From Bacteroidota bacterium (GTDB lineage: Bacteria > Bacteroidota > Bacteroidia > Bacteroidales > JAADJA01), in contig JAHLKX010000010.1 in assembly GCA_020444515.1 (NCBI GenBank), positions 94,717-158,716 of the forward strand: a stretch of 64,000 bases of DNA, written 5' to 3'. The notes under the pieces were generated by a model. The model saw nothing but the letters and a program-made list of their open reading frames with translations, was not told where the DNA came from and did no database searches. This document shows positions 17,757-25,062 of the stretch, piece by piece (within the stretch, counting starts at the first letter, position 1; each line of letters begins with the position of its first letter). The translations under genes and the position numbers were made by a program.

Positions 17757-19631
17757 ATGTACCACAAATTTTTATTTATTATGTTTTTCGCCTTTTGTTT
17801 TTGCAGTCAGGTACATGCACAAAATCCGATATCCCACAAAGACTCAGTAAGAATCCAGCGCGATTCCCTGCTTTCCATCCGCGATTCAATAAGGATCAAA
17901 AATGATTCTTTAAAATATGGTGCACTTGAAAATTTTTCGGAAAAATCAAAATTCACGAAATTTCTCCATCATTTAATTTTAAAAAAAGTTACCCCTGATA
18001 CCCTACAAAAAGCAAAGAAAAGTAAAAGAATAAAACCGAAATCTTATCTCGGTAATGAAGGTTACATTATCAGAGATATTCATGTGGTCACATTTGATCC
18101 ATTTGGCCATTTCATCCAGGATACTTCGATACATCCGCAGAAATTTTTAATGAAAGCGGGCAATACGCTGCACATAAAGACGTATCCGTTTACCATCAAA
18201 AATATGTTGCTTTTCAAAGAGAATGAACCTTATGATTCTTTGGCGGTACAGGAATCCGAAAGATTGATACGGTCGCAGAGATTTTTGCGGGATGTTCAGC
18301 TTTTTACTTTACCGGCATCCAAAGGTTCCGACTCACTTGATGTGTATGTGTGGGTGTGGGATGTCTGGAGTTTAGTGCCTGGCGTCGCCTGGTCAACTAA
18401 TTCGCTCAAAACAGATTTAACGGATGAAAATTTTATCGGACTGGGGCATCGCTTTCGTGGTGATATGAGATGGGACCGGCCGACAGGCACCAATTTTACC
18501 CGTATCAGCTATTTAATTCCCAATATCAAAACATCCTATATTAGCGCCAGTCTTGAATATTATTTTTCGGGCAACAATGATCTGTTACGAAATATCGCTT
18601 TTGAAAGGACTTTTTATTCACCATTGACTAAATGGGCGGGAGGTGTTTTTTTAGGGCAGATGATCACTTCGGTATCATACATCCAACAAGATACGGTCCG
18701 GCATATTTCTTCGAATACGAATCTCCAGGATTACTGGGGGGCCTGGTCGTGGAAGTTGTTAAAAGGCAATTCGGTTGCGGCACGCACCACAAACCTGATC
18801 CTGTCGGGACGGATGATCATGACGAGATACCCGGGAAGACCGGCAGCATCGGAAGCGGCGAACATATTCAACAGTCAGACCACTTATTTCGCGGGACTGG
18901 GATTCACTTCACGAAAGTATATTCGCGACAGGTATATTTTTGATTACGGAAAAGTGGAAGACGTACCCATAGGCCGTGCTTTTGGACTAACAGCAGGCTT
19001 TGATGTTCAGCAAACCAACCGGTGGTATCTGGGTTTGCAGGCTGCCTGGGGCAATTATTACCGCTTTGGCTACCTGAGCACCCACTTCGAATACGGTACA
19101 TTTGTCCAAACCTCAGGACTTCAGCAGGGAGCAATAACCGGCAGGTTCAATTACTTTACACGATTATTCAAACTGGGCAATTGGAAAATAAGGCAGTTTG
19201 TAAAACCCACAGCAATTTTCGGTTTAAAACGGTTTCCGGGTGACAACCTCACTTTTAAAGAAGATATGAAGGGATTTGAAGAACTTGCCTATGCAGCTTC
19301 AAGCATGGTGGTTTTAACCCTGCAAACCCAAAGTTACGCACCATGGAACCTGTTCGGATTTCACTTTGGTCCCTACTTTTTTACCTCGCTGGGGATGCTG
19401 GGAAATGAATCTTCGGGCTTTAGCAAAAGCCGGCTTTACTCGTTTTTTGGGTTGGGGGTTTTAATTAAAAATGATTACCTGGTCTTCAATAACTTCCAAG
19501 TTTCCCTGGCATTTTATCCTTTTGTTCCAGGAAAAGGAGCCAATATTTTCAGGACAAATTCCTTTGAAACCCGTGATTACGGTTTCAGGAATTTCGAAAT
19601 ATCAAAACCCAGCATCGTGAATTTTAATTAG
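17757..19631 (+). CDS. BamA/TamA-family outer-membrane beta-barrel protein
   Basis: A 624-residue protein. The start at 17757 is chosen because MYHKFLFIMFFAFCFCSQVH is a clean signal peptide; an in-frame start at 17706 would add 17 unrelated residues. A charged linker follows, then a POTRA-like region (about 95-200: IIRDIHVVTFDPFG, ESERLIRSQRFLRDVQLFTL, LDVYVWVWDVWS). The rest is an aromatic-rich barrel of alternating strands ending in an amphipathic strand. It sits directly behind mlaEFD on the same strand. A role as outer-membrane partner in lipid traffic or in protein insertion is inferred from this position. Confidence 0.75.
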   Translation: MYHKFLFIMFFAFCFCSQVHAQNPISHKDSVRIQRDSLLSIRDSIRIKNDSLKYGALENFSEKSKFTKFLHHLILKKVTPDTLQKAKKSKRIKPKSYLGNEGYIIRDIHVVTFDPFGHFIQDTSIHPQKFLMKAGNTLHIKTYPFTIKNMLLFKENEPYDSLAVQESERLIRSQRFLRDVQLFTLPASKGSDSLDVYVWVWDVWSLVPGVAWSTNSLKTDLTDENFIGLGHRFRGDMRWDRPTGTNFTRISYLIPNIKTSYISASLEYYFSGNNDLLRNIAFERTFYSPLTKWAGGVFLGQMITSVSYIQQDTVRHISSNTNLQDYWGAWSWKLLKGNSVAARTTNLILSGRMIMTRYPGRPAASEAANIFNSQTTYFAGLGFTSRKYIRDRYIFDYGKVEDVPIGRAFGLTAGFDVQQTNRWYLGLQAAWGNYYRFGYLSTHFEYGTFVQTSGLQQGAITGRFNYFTRLFKLGNWKIRQFVKPTAIFGLKRFPGDNLTFKEDMKGFEELAYAASSMVVLTLQTQSYAPWNLFGFHFGPYFFTSLGMLGNESSGFSKSRLYSFFGLGVLIKNDYLVFNNFQVSLAFYPFVPGKGANIFRTNSFETRDYGFRNFEISKPSIVNFN

Positions 19632-19701
19632 ATTGTGCTGGCCGGGTAAAACCAATAAAAGGTCCGCTTTAAGAATTTTGGCCTTCCGCAAGAAGTCAAT
19701 A

Positions 19702-19768
19702 TGTGTGAATGATGTAACTCTATTCGTTAATTGTGTAATGCTTTCCAGCTATATACTTATCACCTTTG
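19702..19768 (+). promoter_or_regulatory. AraC-type operator/promoter, site D
   Basis: TGTGTGAATGATGTAAC starts at 19702. Its ATGTAAC (19712) recurs as GTGTAAT at 19733 (21 bp), then CACCTTTG with TTTG at 19765-19768 (32 bp). It drives the second coiled-coil lipoprotein. The -7 element sits where an upstream in-frame TTG (19766) might be called as a start. Confidence 0.8.
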
Positions 19769-19825
19769 TATTGTGAAAATTATTTCACCCCTGGCCCGGC
19801 AGTTTCGGGATTTAATACATATAAA

Positions 19826-20287
19826 ATGAAAAAAACAATTTTAACCCTTGCTATTGCTATGCTTACAGCAGGGACAATATTTACCGGTTGCGAATCAAAC
19901 TCCGGGAAAACGGAAAGCAATCCTGACCAAACGCAAAAGTCAATGAATGATGATGAAGGATTACAACATATGGGAACAACCATGATGGCTGGTGATACAA
20001 TTATGGATTATCAAAATTTCAAAAATGTATCTGAAAATAAAATCATTGCCTTTGAAAAAAGTATTGCACAACTAAAAGTGAAAATCGCTGCCGGGGAAAA
20101 AGATACCCGGGAAGAATATTCGAAGCAATTAGCCTCTCTGGAACAAAAGAACAAAGACATGAAAAAGAAGTTGGGAGATTATAAAGAAGATGGAAAAGAC
20201 AAGGGGGCGCAATTTAGAAATGAATTTAACCATGATATGGATGAGCTGGGCAAAGCAATAGAAGGTTTAACACTTAAAACTGTATAA
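19826..20287 (+). CDS. Coiled-coil lipoprotein, paralogue 2
   Basis: A 153-residue predicted lipoprotein with lipobox IFTGC (Cys22), an acidic linker with MNDDEG, and a long charged helix containing LASLEQKNKDMKKKLGDYKE. It is clearly paralogous to the protein at 13097-13549. The start is set at the ATG 19826: a TTG at 19766 is in frame but lies inside the -7 element of site D and would ruin the signal peptide. It is followed after 55 bp by an outer-membrane barrel gene, probably in the same operon. Function unknown. Confidence 0.75.
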   Translation: MKKTILTLAIAMLTAGTIFTGCESNSGKTESNPDQTQKSMNDDEGLQHMGTTMMAGDTIMDYQNFKNVSENKIIAFEKSIAQLKVKIAAGEKDTREEYSKQLASLEQKNKDMKKKLGDYKEDGKDKGAQFRNEFNHDMDELGKAIEGLTLKTV

Positions 20288-20342
20288 CAGGACGAAAAGT
20301 AAACTAGTCGAATTATAATTATAAAAAACTTAATAAAACAAA

Positions 20343-20912
20343 ATGAAAACAATGACCTTTTTAAGCATTTTCCTCCTGTTGATTATAGGAGCTAATGTTT
20401 CTGCACAGGAATCGAATGCGACCGAAAAGTACGGCAACACACTAAACCTGGGATTAGGAATAGGATACTACGGGTATGTTGGCCGTTCCATGCCGGTGCT
20501 TCATGCCGACTTTGAGTTCGACGTGGCAAAAAGTTTTACGCTGGCTCCGTTTCTTAGTTTCTATTCTTACCGAAACGATTACTATTACGGTAATCCGCAT
20601 GACGAAAACAGGTATTATTATCACGAAACTGTTATTCTTGTCGGTGCAAAAGGCACTTACTATTTTGATGATTTGCTTAATGCAAACCCAAATTGGGATT
20701 TCTATCTTGCCGGCTCGCTCGGTTTTGCCATTTCAAATTCCCGCTGGGATGATGGGTACCCTGGTGACAAAGATTATTATCACAGCGCCAGCCCTTTATT
20801 CCTGGATCTGCATATTGGTGCAGAATACCATTTCAATAACAAGTTGGGGGCATTTCTTGATTTATCAACAGGGGTGTCAACAATTGGGTTGGCAATTCAC
20901 CTGAACAAATAA
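20343..20912 (+). CDS. Outer-membrane beta-barrel protein
   Basis: A 189-residue exported protein with a signal peptide (MKTMTFLSIFLLLIIGANVS, cleavage after about 22 at SAQ). The mature part alternates short hydrophobic/aromatic strands (NLGLGIGYYGYVG, FTLAPFLSFYSYRND, VILVGAKGTYYF, WDFYLAGSLGFAIS, LFLDLHIGAEYHF) as in small 8-stranded barrels. It ends in an aliphatic strand rather than the usual terminal Phe. It probably forms an operon with the preceding lipoprotein under site D. The ligand or pore role is unknown. Confidence 0.7.
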   Translation: MKTMTFLSIFLLLIIGANVSAQESNATEKYGNTLNLGLGIGYYGYVGRSMPVLHADFEFDVAKSFTLAPFLSFYSYRNDYYYGNPHDENRYYYHETVILVGAKGTYYFDDLLNANPNWDFYLAGSLGFAISNSRWDDGYPGDKDYYHSASPLFLDLHIGAEYHFNNKLGAFLDLSTGVSTIGLAIHLNK

Positions 20913-21133
20913 TCTTTTATTAGGATCAGGCTAATGTCCTTTGCATTTTCATTATAACGCCATTGAATTTTTGAAATCACATAAAACTAACGACATGAAT
21001 AATGAAAATAATCCCTGATATTTAATGGCGAAAAATGGTCAGGTATTATGAAGGCATATCCATTTCAATGGGCCGGTTCATTCTTAAATTCCAATAATTT
21101 TAATTTAAGGTTATTACCATCGATCATATTAAA
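20913..21133. other. Intergenic region before site E
   Basis: An AT-rich spacer between the barrel gene and the next promoter. No gene, RNA or clear terminator hairpin was recognised in it. Confidence 0.4.
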
Positions 21134-21200
21134 TGTGTGAATGATGTAACTAATTTCAAGAATAATGTAATGATTTAATATGTGAAGAGAAATACCTTCG
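21134..21200 (+). promoter_or_regulatory. AraC-type operator/promoter, site E
   Basis: TGTGTGAATGATGTAAC starts at 21134. Its ATGTAAC (21144) recurs as ATGTAAT at 21165 (21 bp), then TACCTTCG with TTCG at 21197-21200 (32 bp). It drives the lmo0937-type gene at 21246 and probably the following three genes. Confidence 0.78.
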
Positions 21201-21245
21201 TTTTGTAATCCATTATTCGTTTTTAATCACTAAAACTTTAAAATC

Positions 21246-21401
21246 ATGGGAAATTTATTATACATCGTAGCTGTCATCCTGATCATTGGATGGGCTGTCG
21301 GATTTTTTGCATACAGTGCCGGAAGTATTATACACATATTACTTGTAATAGCACTTATTGCAATACTTTTCAGGTTAATCAAGGGAGGAAAAACTGTCTG
21401 A
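21246..21401 (+). CDS. lmo0937-type small membrane protein (51 aa)
   Basis: A 51-residue hydrophobic protein with two membrane segments (about 4-22: LLYIVAVILIIGWAVGFFA, and about 30-44: HILLVIALIAILFRL) joined by an YSAGSII turn. It is closely similar to the 52-residue protein at 10174. The family's function is unknown. It is the first gene behind site E and is followed by a lipoprotein, a helical protein and a third lmo0937-type protein. Confidence 0.75.
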   Translation: MGNLLYIVAVILIIGWAVGFFAYSAGSIIHILLVIALIAILFRLIKGGKTV

Positions 21402-21532
21402 TCGCTTGCCTTCGTCGGTAAGTAAACAGGACCGGGTATCAGCATATTTATGTGCAGCATCTCCCCGGAATAAAATTAACACTGATAAATCAACTAAACT
21501 TTTAACAATTAATAACTTATAATTCAATCAAA

Positions 21533-21952
21533 ATGAAAACACTGACAAAAAAGATATTATTAGGCGCTTTTTCAATCCTGATCTTATTATCGTTTAATTC
21601 ATGTACGAAGAAAAATGATTTTCTGCCTTCAACAGTTACGCCTGCTGCAGAAGGATATGTTAAGGTAAAAAAGGACAAAAACAATAACTACGTTATTAAT
21701 ATCCGGATATCAAACTTAGCTGCGGTTGAAAGCCTGCAACAATCAAAGAGTACTTATGTAGTGTGGATGGAAACAGACCAGCAGACAACAGAAAACATCG
21801 GGCAGGTGAAGAGTTCAAATAAATTAAATGTGACATTTGAAACGGTATCTTCATCCAAGCCGGTTAAAATATTTATTACTGCCGAAGAGGATGGAAGTGA
21901 CGAATTTCCGGGTAACCAGGTTGTTTTATCCACAGCCAAGATCAAGGTATAA
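21533..21952 (+). CDS. Small lipoprotein with a single beta domain
   Basis: A 139-residue predicted lipoprotein with lipobox FNSC (Cys24). The mature part looks like one beta-sandwich (GYVKVKKDKNNNYVINIRIS, YVVWMETDQQT, PVKIFITAEEDG). The KxVxxFITAEEDGS motif resembles secreted proteins of Bacteroidota with unknown function that read as small Ig-like or anti-oxidant-like folds; I do not assign a family. It follows the lmo0937-type gene by 131 bp and precedes a helical cytoplasmic-type protein, likely in the site-E operon. Confidence 0.65.
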   Translation: MKTLTKKILLGAFSILILLSFNSCTKKNDFLPSTVTPAAEGYVKVKKDKNNNYVINIRISNLAAVESLQQSKSTYVVWMETDQQTTENIGQVKSSNKLNVTFETVSSSKPVKIFITAEEDGSDEFPGNQVVLSTAKIKV

Positions 21953-22001
21953 TATATATGATATTTATTTTAGGAATACATTATAAAATATAAATTTTGC
22001 T

Positions 22002-22628
22002 ATGAAACAGAATACAATAAACAAAGAAACAGAACAAAAAAAACTCAACGAGTGGAATTCTTTGGCAGATGATTTAAATGCCCTGCTGCATTTAGAAGCA
22101 GCCGTTTTAAAGGATGAATTTGAAAATCAGAAGAACCACCTGAAGGTATGGCTGGAATATGTAAATGACTGGGTGAGCAATGTTAAAGATGTTAGTGAAG
22201 AAAAGAAAATGCAACTAAAGTCTTCCGTCCAAAAGTTACGTGATCAGGTGGCCGCCGGTAAAGCCGATACAGAAGATGCCCTGATAGAACAGCAGCAAAA
22301 TATAAGCAATGGAATCGAGCAATTAAAAATAAATATTACGGAGGTTTATGGAGCATCAAAAACAAAGATCGGGAATTTTGCCGGGGAAGCTGCTGATAAA
22401 CTGGATGATTTCCATACCCGTTTTGACTTGTTCAGGCTGCAGTTTTACCTTGGAAAAGAAGAAGCAAAAGAAGATTGGGAACAAAAAAAGAAAGAGATTT
22501 CAAATCAATTACAAAAGATTAAATTAAGCATTGCAAATGGATACGAAGATCGGGCGGATAACTGGGATCATTTTTCCGATGAAATGACAGATGCCTGGAT
22601 GCACATCAAAAATGCATTCAGGATTTAA
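22002..22628 (+). CDS. All-helical charged protein, unknown function
   Basis: A 208-residue protein without a signal peptide or membrane segment. It is almost wholly predicted helix, with Trp, Lys and Glu heptads (EDWEQKKKEISNQLQKIKLS near 160-180). An AAGKADTEDALIEQQQN stretch echoes the KxKIxxGKKETKxEYEKKLA region of the lipoproteins at 13097 and 19826, which may indicate a common ancestral helix. The end (ENxDHFSDEMTDAWMHIKNA-type) is also similar. It lies between the site-E lipoprotein and the third lmo0937-type gene (22-bp gap). Function unknown. Confidence 0.65.
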   Translation: MKQNTINKETEQKKLNEWNSLADDLNALLHLEAAVLKDEFENQKNHLKVWLEYVNDWVSNVKDVSEEKKMQLKSSVQKLRDQVAAGKADTEDALIEQQQNISNGIEQLKINITEVYGASKTKIGNFAGEAADKLDDFHTRFDLFRLQFYLGKEEAKEDWEQKKKEISNQLQKIKLSIANGYEDRADNWDHFSDEMTDAWMHIKNAFRI

Positions 22629-22650
22629 TTGAATTATAAATTCGCTTTTC

Positions 22651-22824
22651 ATGAAAAATTCACTTTATGTAATAGCAGGCTTGCTGATAATCATTTGGGC
22701 CATTGTTTTTTTCGGATTTAACGCATATGAATATGTTCATATGCTGCTTGTACTGGCCGGATTTATCATTCTTATCCGGCTGATATTCAGGAAACAATTA
22801 TCGAATAAAAATGATCTGGGCTAG
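22651..22824 (+). CDS. lmo0937-like small membrane protein (57 aa)
   Basis: A 57-residue protein with two hydrophobic segments (about 5-22: LYVIAGLLIIIWAIVFFG, and about 31-46: MLLVLAGFIILIRLIF) and a polar charged tail. The layout matches the proteins at 10174 and 21246, including an aromatic turn followed by H at the second helix. It is more divergent than those two. It ends the probable site-E operon. Confidence 0.7.
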   Translation: MKNSLYVIAGLLIIIWAIVFFGFNAYEYVHMLLVLAGFIILIRLIFRKQLSNKNDLG

Positions 22825-22935
22825 TTGATGTTAAAAATGAGGCTGTACGATATTTTTTGGTTAGACTCATATTCAATAAATGACAGAATTTCGAAAATCA
22901 TTATAAGTAAACCTGATAACTTTTAGCTTACTGTA

Positions 22936-23088
22936 TCAGGCGTGGCTCAGTTTCAAGTTGCTTCTCATTCTTCTTAGGTCTTCAATGAACATGATCAAGT
23001 CTGCAACACTTTTAACATCTCTATTCCTCAGGTATGCATAAGGTTCCACAAATTTCGGGTTAAATATATAAATGAGGCAGATTATCAT
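22936..23088 (-). CDS. Possible 50-aa protein or coding remnant
   Basis: A minus-strand frame from ATG (23086-23088) to TGA (22936-22938) reads as 50 residues including NPKFVEPYAYLRNRDVKSVA and a helical DLIMFIEDLRRMRSN end. The composition is protein-like, but the first residues are poor. It sits in a 360-bp interval that otherwise has only the promoter of the next plus-strand gene. It could be a C-terminal relic of a lost gene. No family was recognised. Confidence 0.25.
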   Translation of the reverse strand: MIICLIYIFNPKFVEPYAYLRNRDVKSVADLIMFIEDLRRMRSNLKLSHA

Positions 23089-23131
23089 ATGAATTGTGTA
23101 AAGTTTTCCGGTGAAAATAACGCTACCTTTG
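23071..23131 (+). promoter_or_regulatory. AraC-type operator/promoter, site G
   Basis: GTGTAAA at 23096 is followed, exactly 32 bp on, by the TTTG (23128-23131) of TACCTTTG. The AGTTTTCCG block next to the box resembles GCTTTCC in sites A, C and D. The first box at the expected 21-bp distance (AATGAGGCAGA, 23071-23081) is weak. The site overlaps the first codons of the longest open frame (ATG 23089), so the true start must lie downstream. Confidence 0.65.
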
Positions 23132-23187
23132 GATCAAATAAATGTTATTATATGAGCATCGTGGATGAATACAAAAAAAATAATAAA

Positions 23188-23400
23188 ATGAAGAACGATC
23201 AATATGTCATTGCAACCATGGTTTCTATCATCTGGGGGCTTATTTTCTGGGGATCTATTTCAGTTATGGGAATCAACATGCTGGTTGCCGCAGTTGTAAT
23301 CCCTTTCTTTGCCTGGCTGTTTTCGACACTTACGATCCAGGTGATTGATCAGAAATTGACAACCATTCGAATTTACAACCTTCAGAAATATAACCACTAA
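23188..23400 (+). CDS. Small two-helix membrane protein
   Basis: A 70-residue protein with two hydrophobic helices (VIATMVSIIWGLIFWGSISV and NMLVAAVVIPFFAWLF) and a polar basic tail. The frame is open from 23089, but site G with its -7 element occupies 23096-23131. Translation therefore starts at 23188 (used here) or 23152. It is followed after 10 bp by a 62-residue protein and then by the CPBP-like gene, probably one operon. Function unknown. Confidence 0.6.
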   Translation: MKNDQYVIATMVSIIWGLIFWGSISVMGINMLVAAVVIPFFAWLFSTLTIQVIDQKLTTIRIYNLQKYNH

Positions 23401-23410
23401 TTCCAAAGCT

Positions 23411-23599
23411 ATGCTGACTTCGAAATATACACCAGAAGAAATCAACGAAATAAAAATCAAGCTCAAAAGGATGTACCCACAGTTGACAGCCGCCGATCTA
23501 TCCTCCACGGTTGGAAAAGAAATGATCATGCTGAGCCTGGTTGCTTATAAGCTGCGTAAAACCCGCCAGCAGTTTCAGGATATCATTGATGGACTTTAG
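23411..23599 (+). CDS. Small CsbD-like helical protein
   Basis: A 62-residue protein with a KIKLKRMYPQLTAADLSSTVGKE stretch and a LRKTRQQFQDII C-terminus. The Lys-rich helix, YPxLTxxDL turn, GKE and KT-R helix order resembles the CsbD-like stress protein fold, where xLKxxYPxLTDxDLxxxxGKExxLxxxLxxKxGKT is typical. This is a weak pattern match, not a firm assignment. It lies 10 bp after the small membrane protein and 30 bp before the CPBP-like gene. Confidence 0.6.
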   Translation: MLTSKYTPEEINEIKIKLKRMYPQLTAADLSSTVGKEMIMLSLVAYKLRKTRQQFQDIIDGL

Positions 23600-23629
23600 A
23601 CCACCTGTCCACGATCGTAGAGCGGATCG

Positions 23630-24307
23630 ATGATAAAAGAATGCTTTAAAGAAATGAAACTATTTTTAGCTCAATTGAATTCCGATCAGCTTGTAAAATT
23701 TGAGATTTTTGCAGTTGCAGTCACCGCTTTTCTCAAATTTATACTCATCGACTGGCTTAACTTGCGTGCTGTATACATTGTGTTGATCTGTTTGTTCTGG
23801 GTAGGCTATATTTTTTACAGGTACAAAAGCGATCCTTCGATCCTGTCGCGCTGGGGTATTCAACAGCAAAATTTTAGGGCCACTTTACTTTATCTCCTTC
23901 CATTTGCGATTATTTGCATTGCCGGTTTCGGAATATACGGTATGGCCGCTCAAACAGCTGTTATCAATTGGCATTTGATTCCCATCCTGCTTGCATATCC
24001 TCTATGGGGGCTAATGCAGCAATTTATTGTAGTCGGGTTGATTGCTGGAAATTTGAAATTTATCACAAATCCCAGGTTTAAAAACTATCAGATCATACTG
24101 ATCACATCAATGTTGTTCAGTTTGGTGCATTACCCGGATGGCTTATTAATGGTGTTTACATTTATTATGCAATGGATTTTCACAACTGCATTTCTTAGGT
24201 GGAAAAACATTTGGCCTCTGGGTCTGTATCATGGGTATATCGGCACCATTCTTTTATTCTTTATATTGGGAAGAGATTTATGGGAAGAACTGCTTTCAGG
24301 ATTTTAA
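23630..24307 (+). CDS. CPBP/Abi-like intramembrane protein with altered motif 1
   Basis: A 225-residue protein with about seven membrane segments. The last part follows the CPBP (CAAX protease and bacteriocin-processing) layout: LWGLMQQFIVVGLI in the place of motif 1 (normally EExxxR), FSLVHYPD for the FxxxH motif 2 and GLYHGYIG for motif 3. The motif-1 glutamates are replaced by Gln-Gln, so glutamate-based proteolysis is doubtful even though the two motif histidines remain. It is the last gene of the probable site-G operon. It may be a structural or non-peptidase member. Confidence 0.65.
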   Translation: MIKECFKEMKLFLAQLNSDQLVKFEIFAVAVTAFLKFILIDWLNLRAVYIVLICLFWVGYIFYRYKSDPSILSRWGIQQQNFRATLLYLLPFAIICIAGFGIYGMAAQTAVINWHLIPILLAYPLWGLMQQFIVVGLIAGNLKFITNPRFKNYQIILITSMLFSLVHYPDGLLMVFTFIMQWIFTTAFLRWKNIWPLGLYHGYIGTILLFFILGRDLWEELLSGF

Positions 24308-24334
24308 TCCGGCTTCAGCTAAAGTTTTCATTTT

Positions 24335-25060
24335 TTAAATATGAAAAAATCTTTTCAGGTCAGTTCCTTTTCTCAATCGATAATGAATGAAAAGCAATAT
24401 TGCAGAAACGGGCAAGACTGAAACAAGTGCAATTACACTCCACTGAAAATTCAATCTGTTGTTAATCTGCAATGAAATAATTCCTTCTATACATACACTG
24501 AGAATGCCTGAAGCGATTAAAAATAATGCGATCAGGTTAATTCCGCGCTGTCTCGACCTCCTGACCAGGCTTATTAAAACAAAAACAACCAGGTAAAAGG
24601 CAAAAACCAGGGGTATACCAAGCTTTGTACCCCATCCTATATTTTTGTTGAACATGTCGAATAGCACCATAAGGATTGAAGTAATAATAAAGCTGCCGGT
24701 TAAGGAAACGATTATTTTTCTCTTCAAAAAAACAATCATTGTAATAATGAGAAATAGCGCCAAACACGAACTCATAGTGTACTTTGACCAGGTAATGTCT
24801 TTATTGATGATCAGGTCGATGATGAACGTGACAATCATGCCAGATAGTAATATCATTGCTGACAATTGCCAGAATAACCTGCGCCGCTGAATGGGGGTTA
24901 ATTCTCTAAAATCAGACAGTAACCGTTCTTCTTGTCTTGTTTCCTGAATTTGAAATTCCTTCTCGTCATCCGGTGATTCCTCTGAAATATGTTTACCACA
25001 TAAAGGACAATTTTTCATATTCTCTTCCAGTTCCACACCGCAATTTTTGCATAAGATCAT
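24335..25060 (-). CDS. Zinc-ribbon membrane protein, DUF6320-like
   Basis: A 241-residue protein. The N-terminus has a zinc ribbon (CKNCGVELEENMKNCPLCGK, Cys at about 4, 7, 18 and 21). An acidic linker is followed by at least five membrane segments (about 70-225). This is the DUF6320 arrangement. It is 2 bp downstream of the acyltransferase-like gene on the same strand, so the two are co-translated. Pairing with such an acyltransferase suggests a joint membrane-linked reaction; the substrate is unknown. Confidence 0.7.
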   Translation of the reverse strand: MILCKNCGVELEENMKNCPLCGKHISEESPDDEKEFQIQETRQEERLLSDFRELTPIQRRRLFWQLSAMILLSGMIVTFIIDLIINKDITWSKYTMSSCLALFLIITMIVFLKRKIIVSLTGSFIITSILMVLFDMFNKNIGWGTKLGIPLVFAFYLVVFVLISLVRRSRQRGINLIALFLIASGILSVCIEGIISLQINNRLNFQWSVIALVSVLPVSAILLFIHYRLRKGTDLKRFFHI

Positions 25061-25062
25061 AT

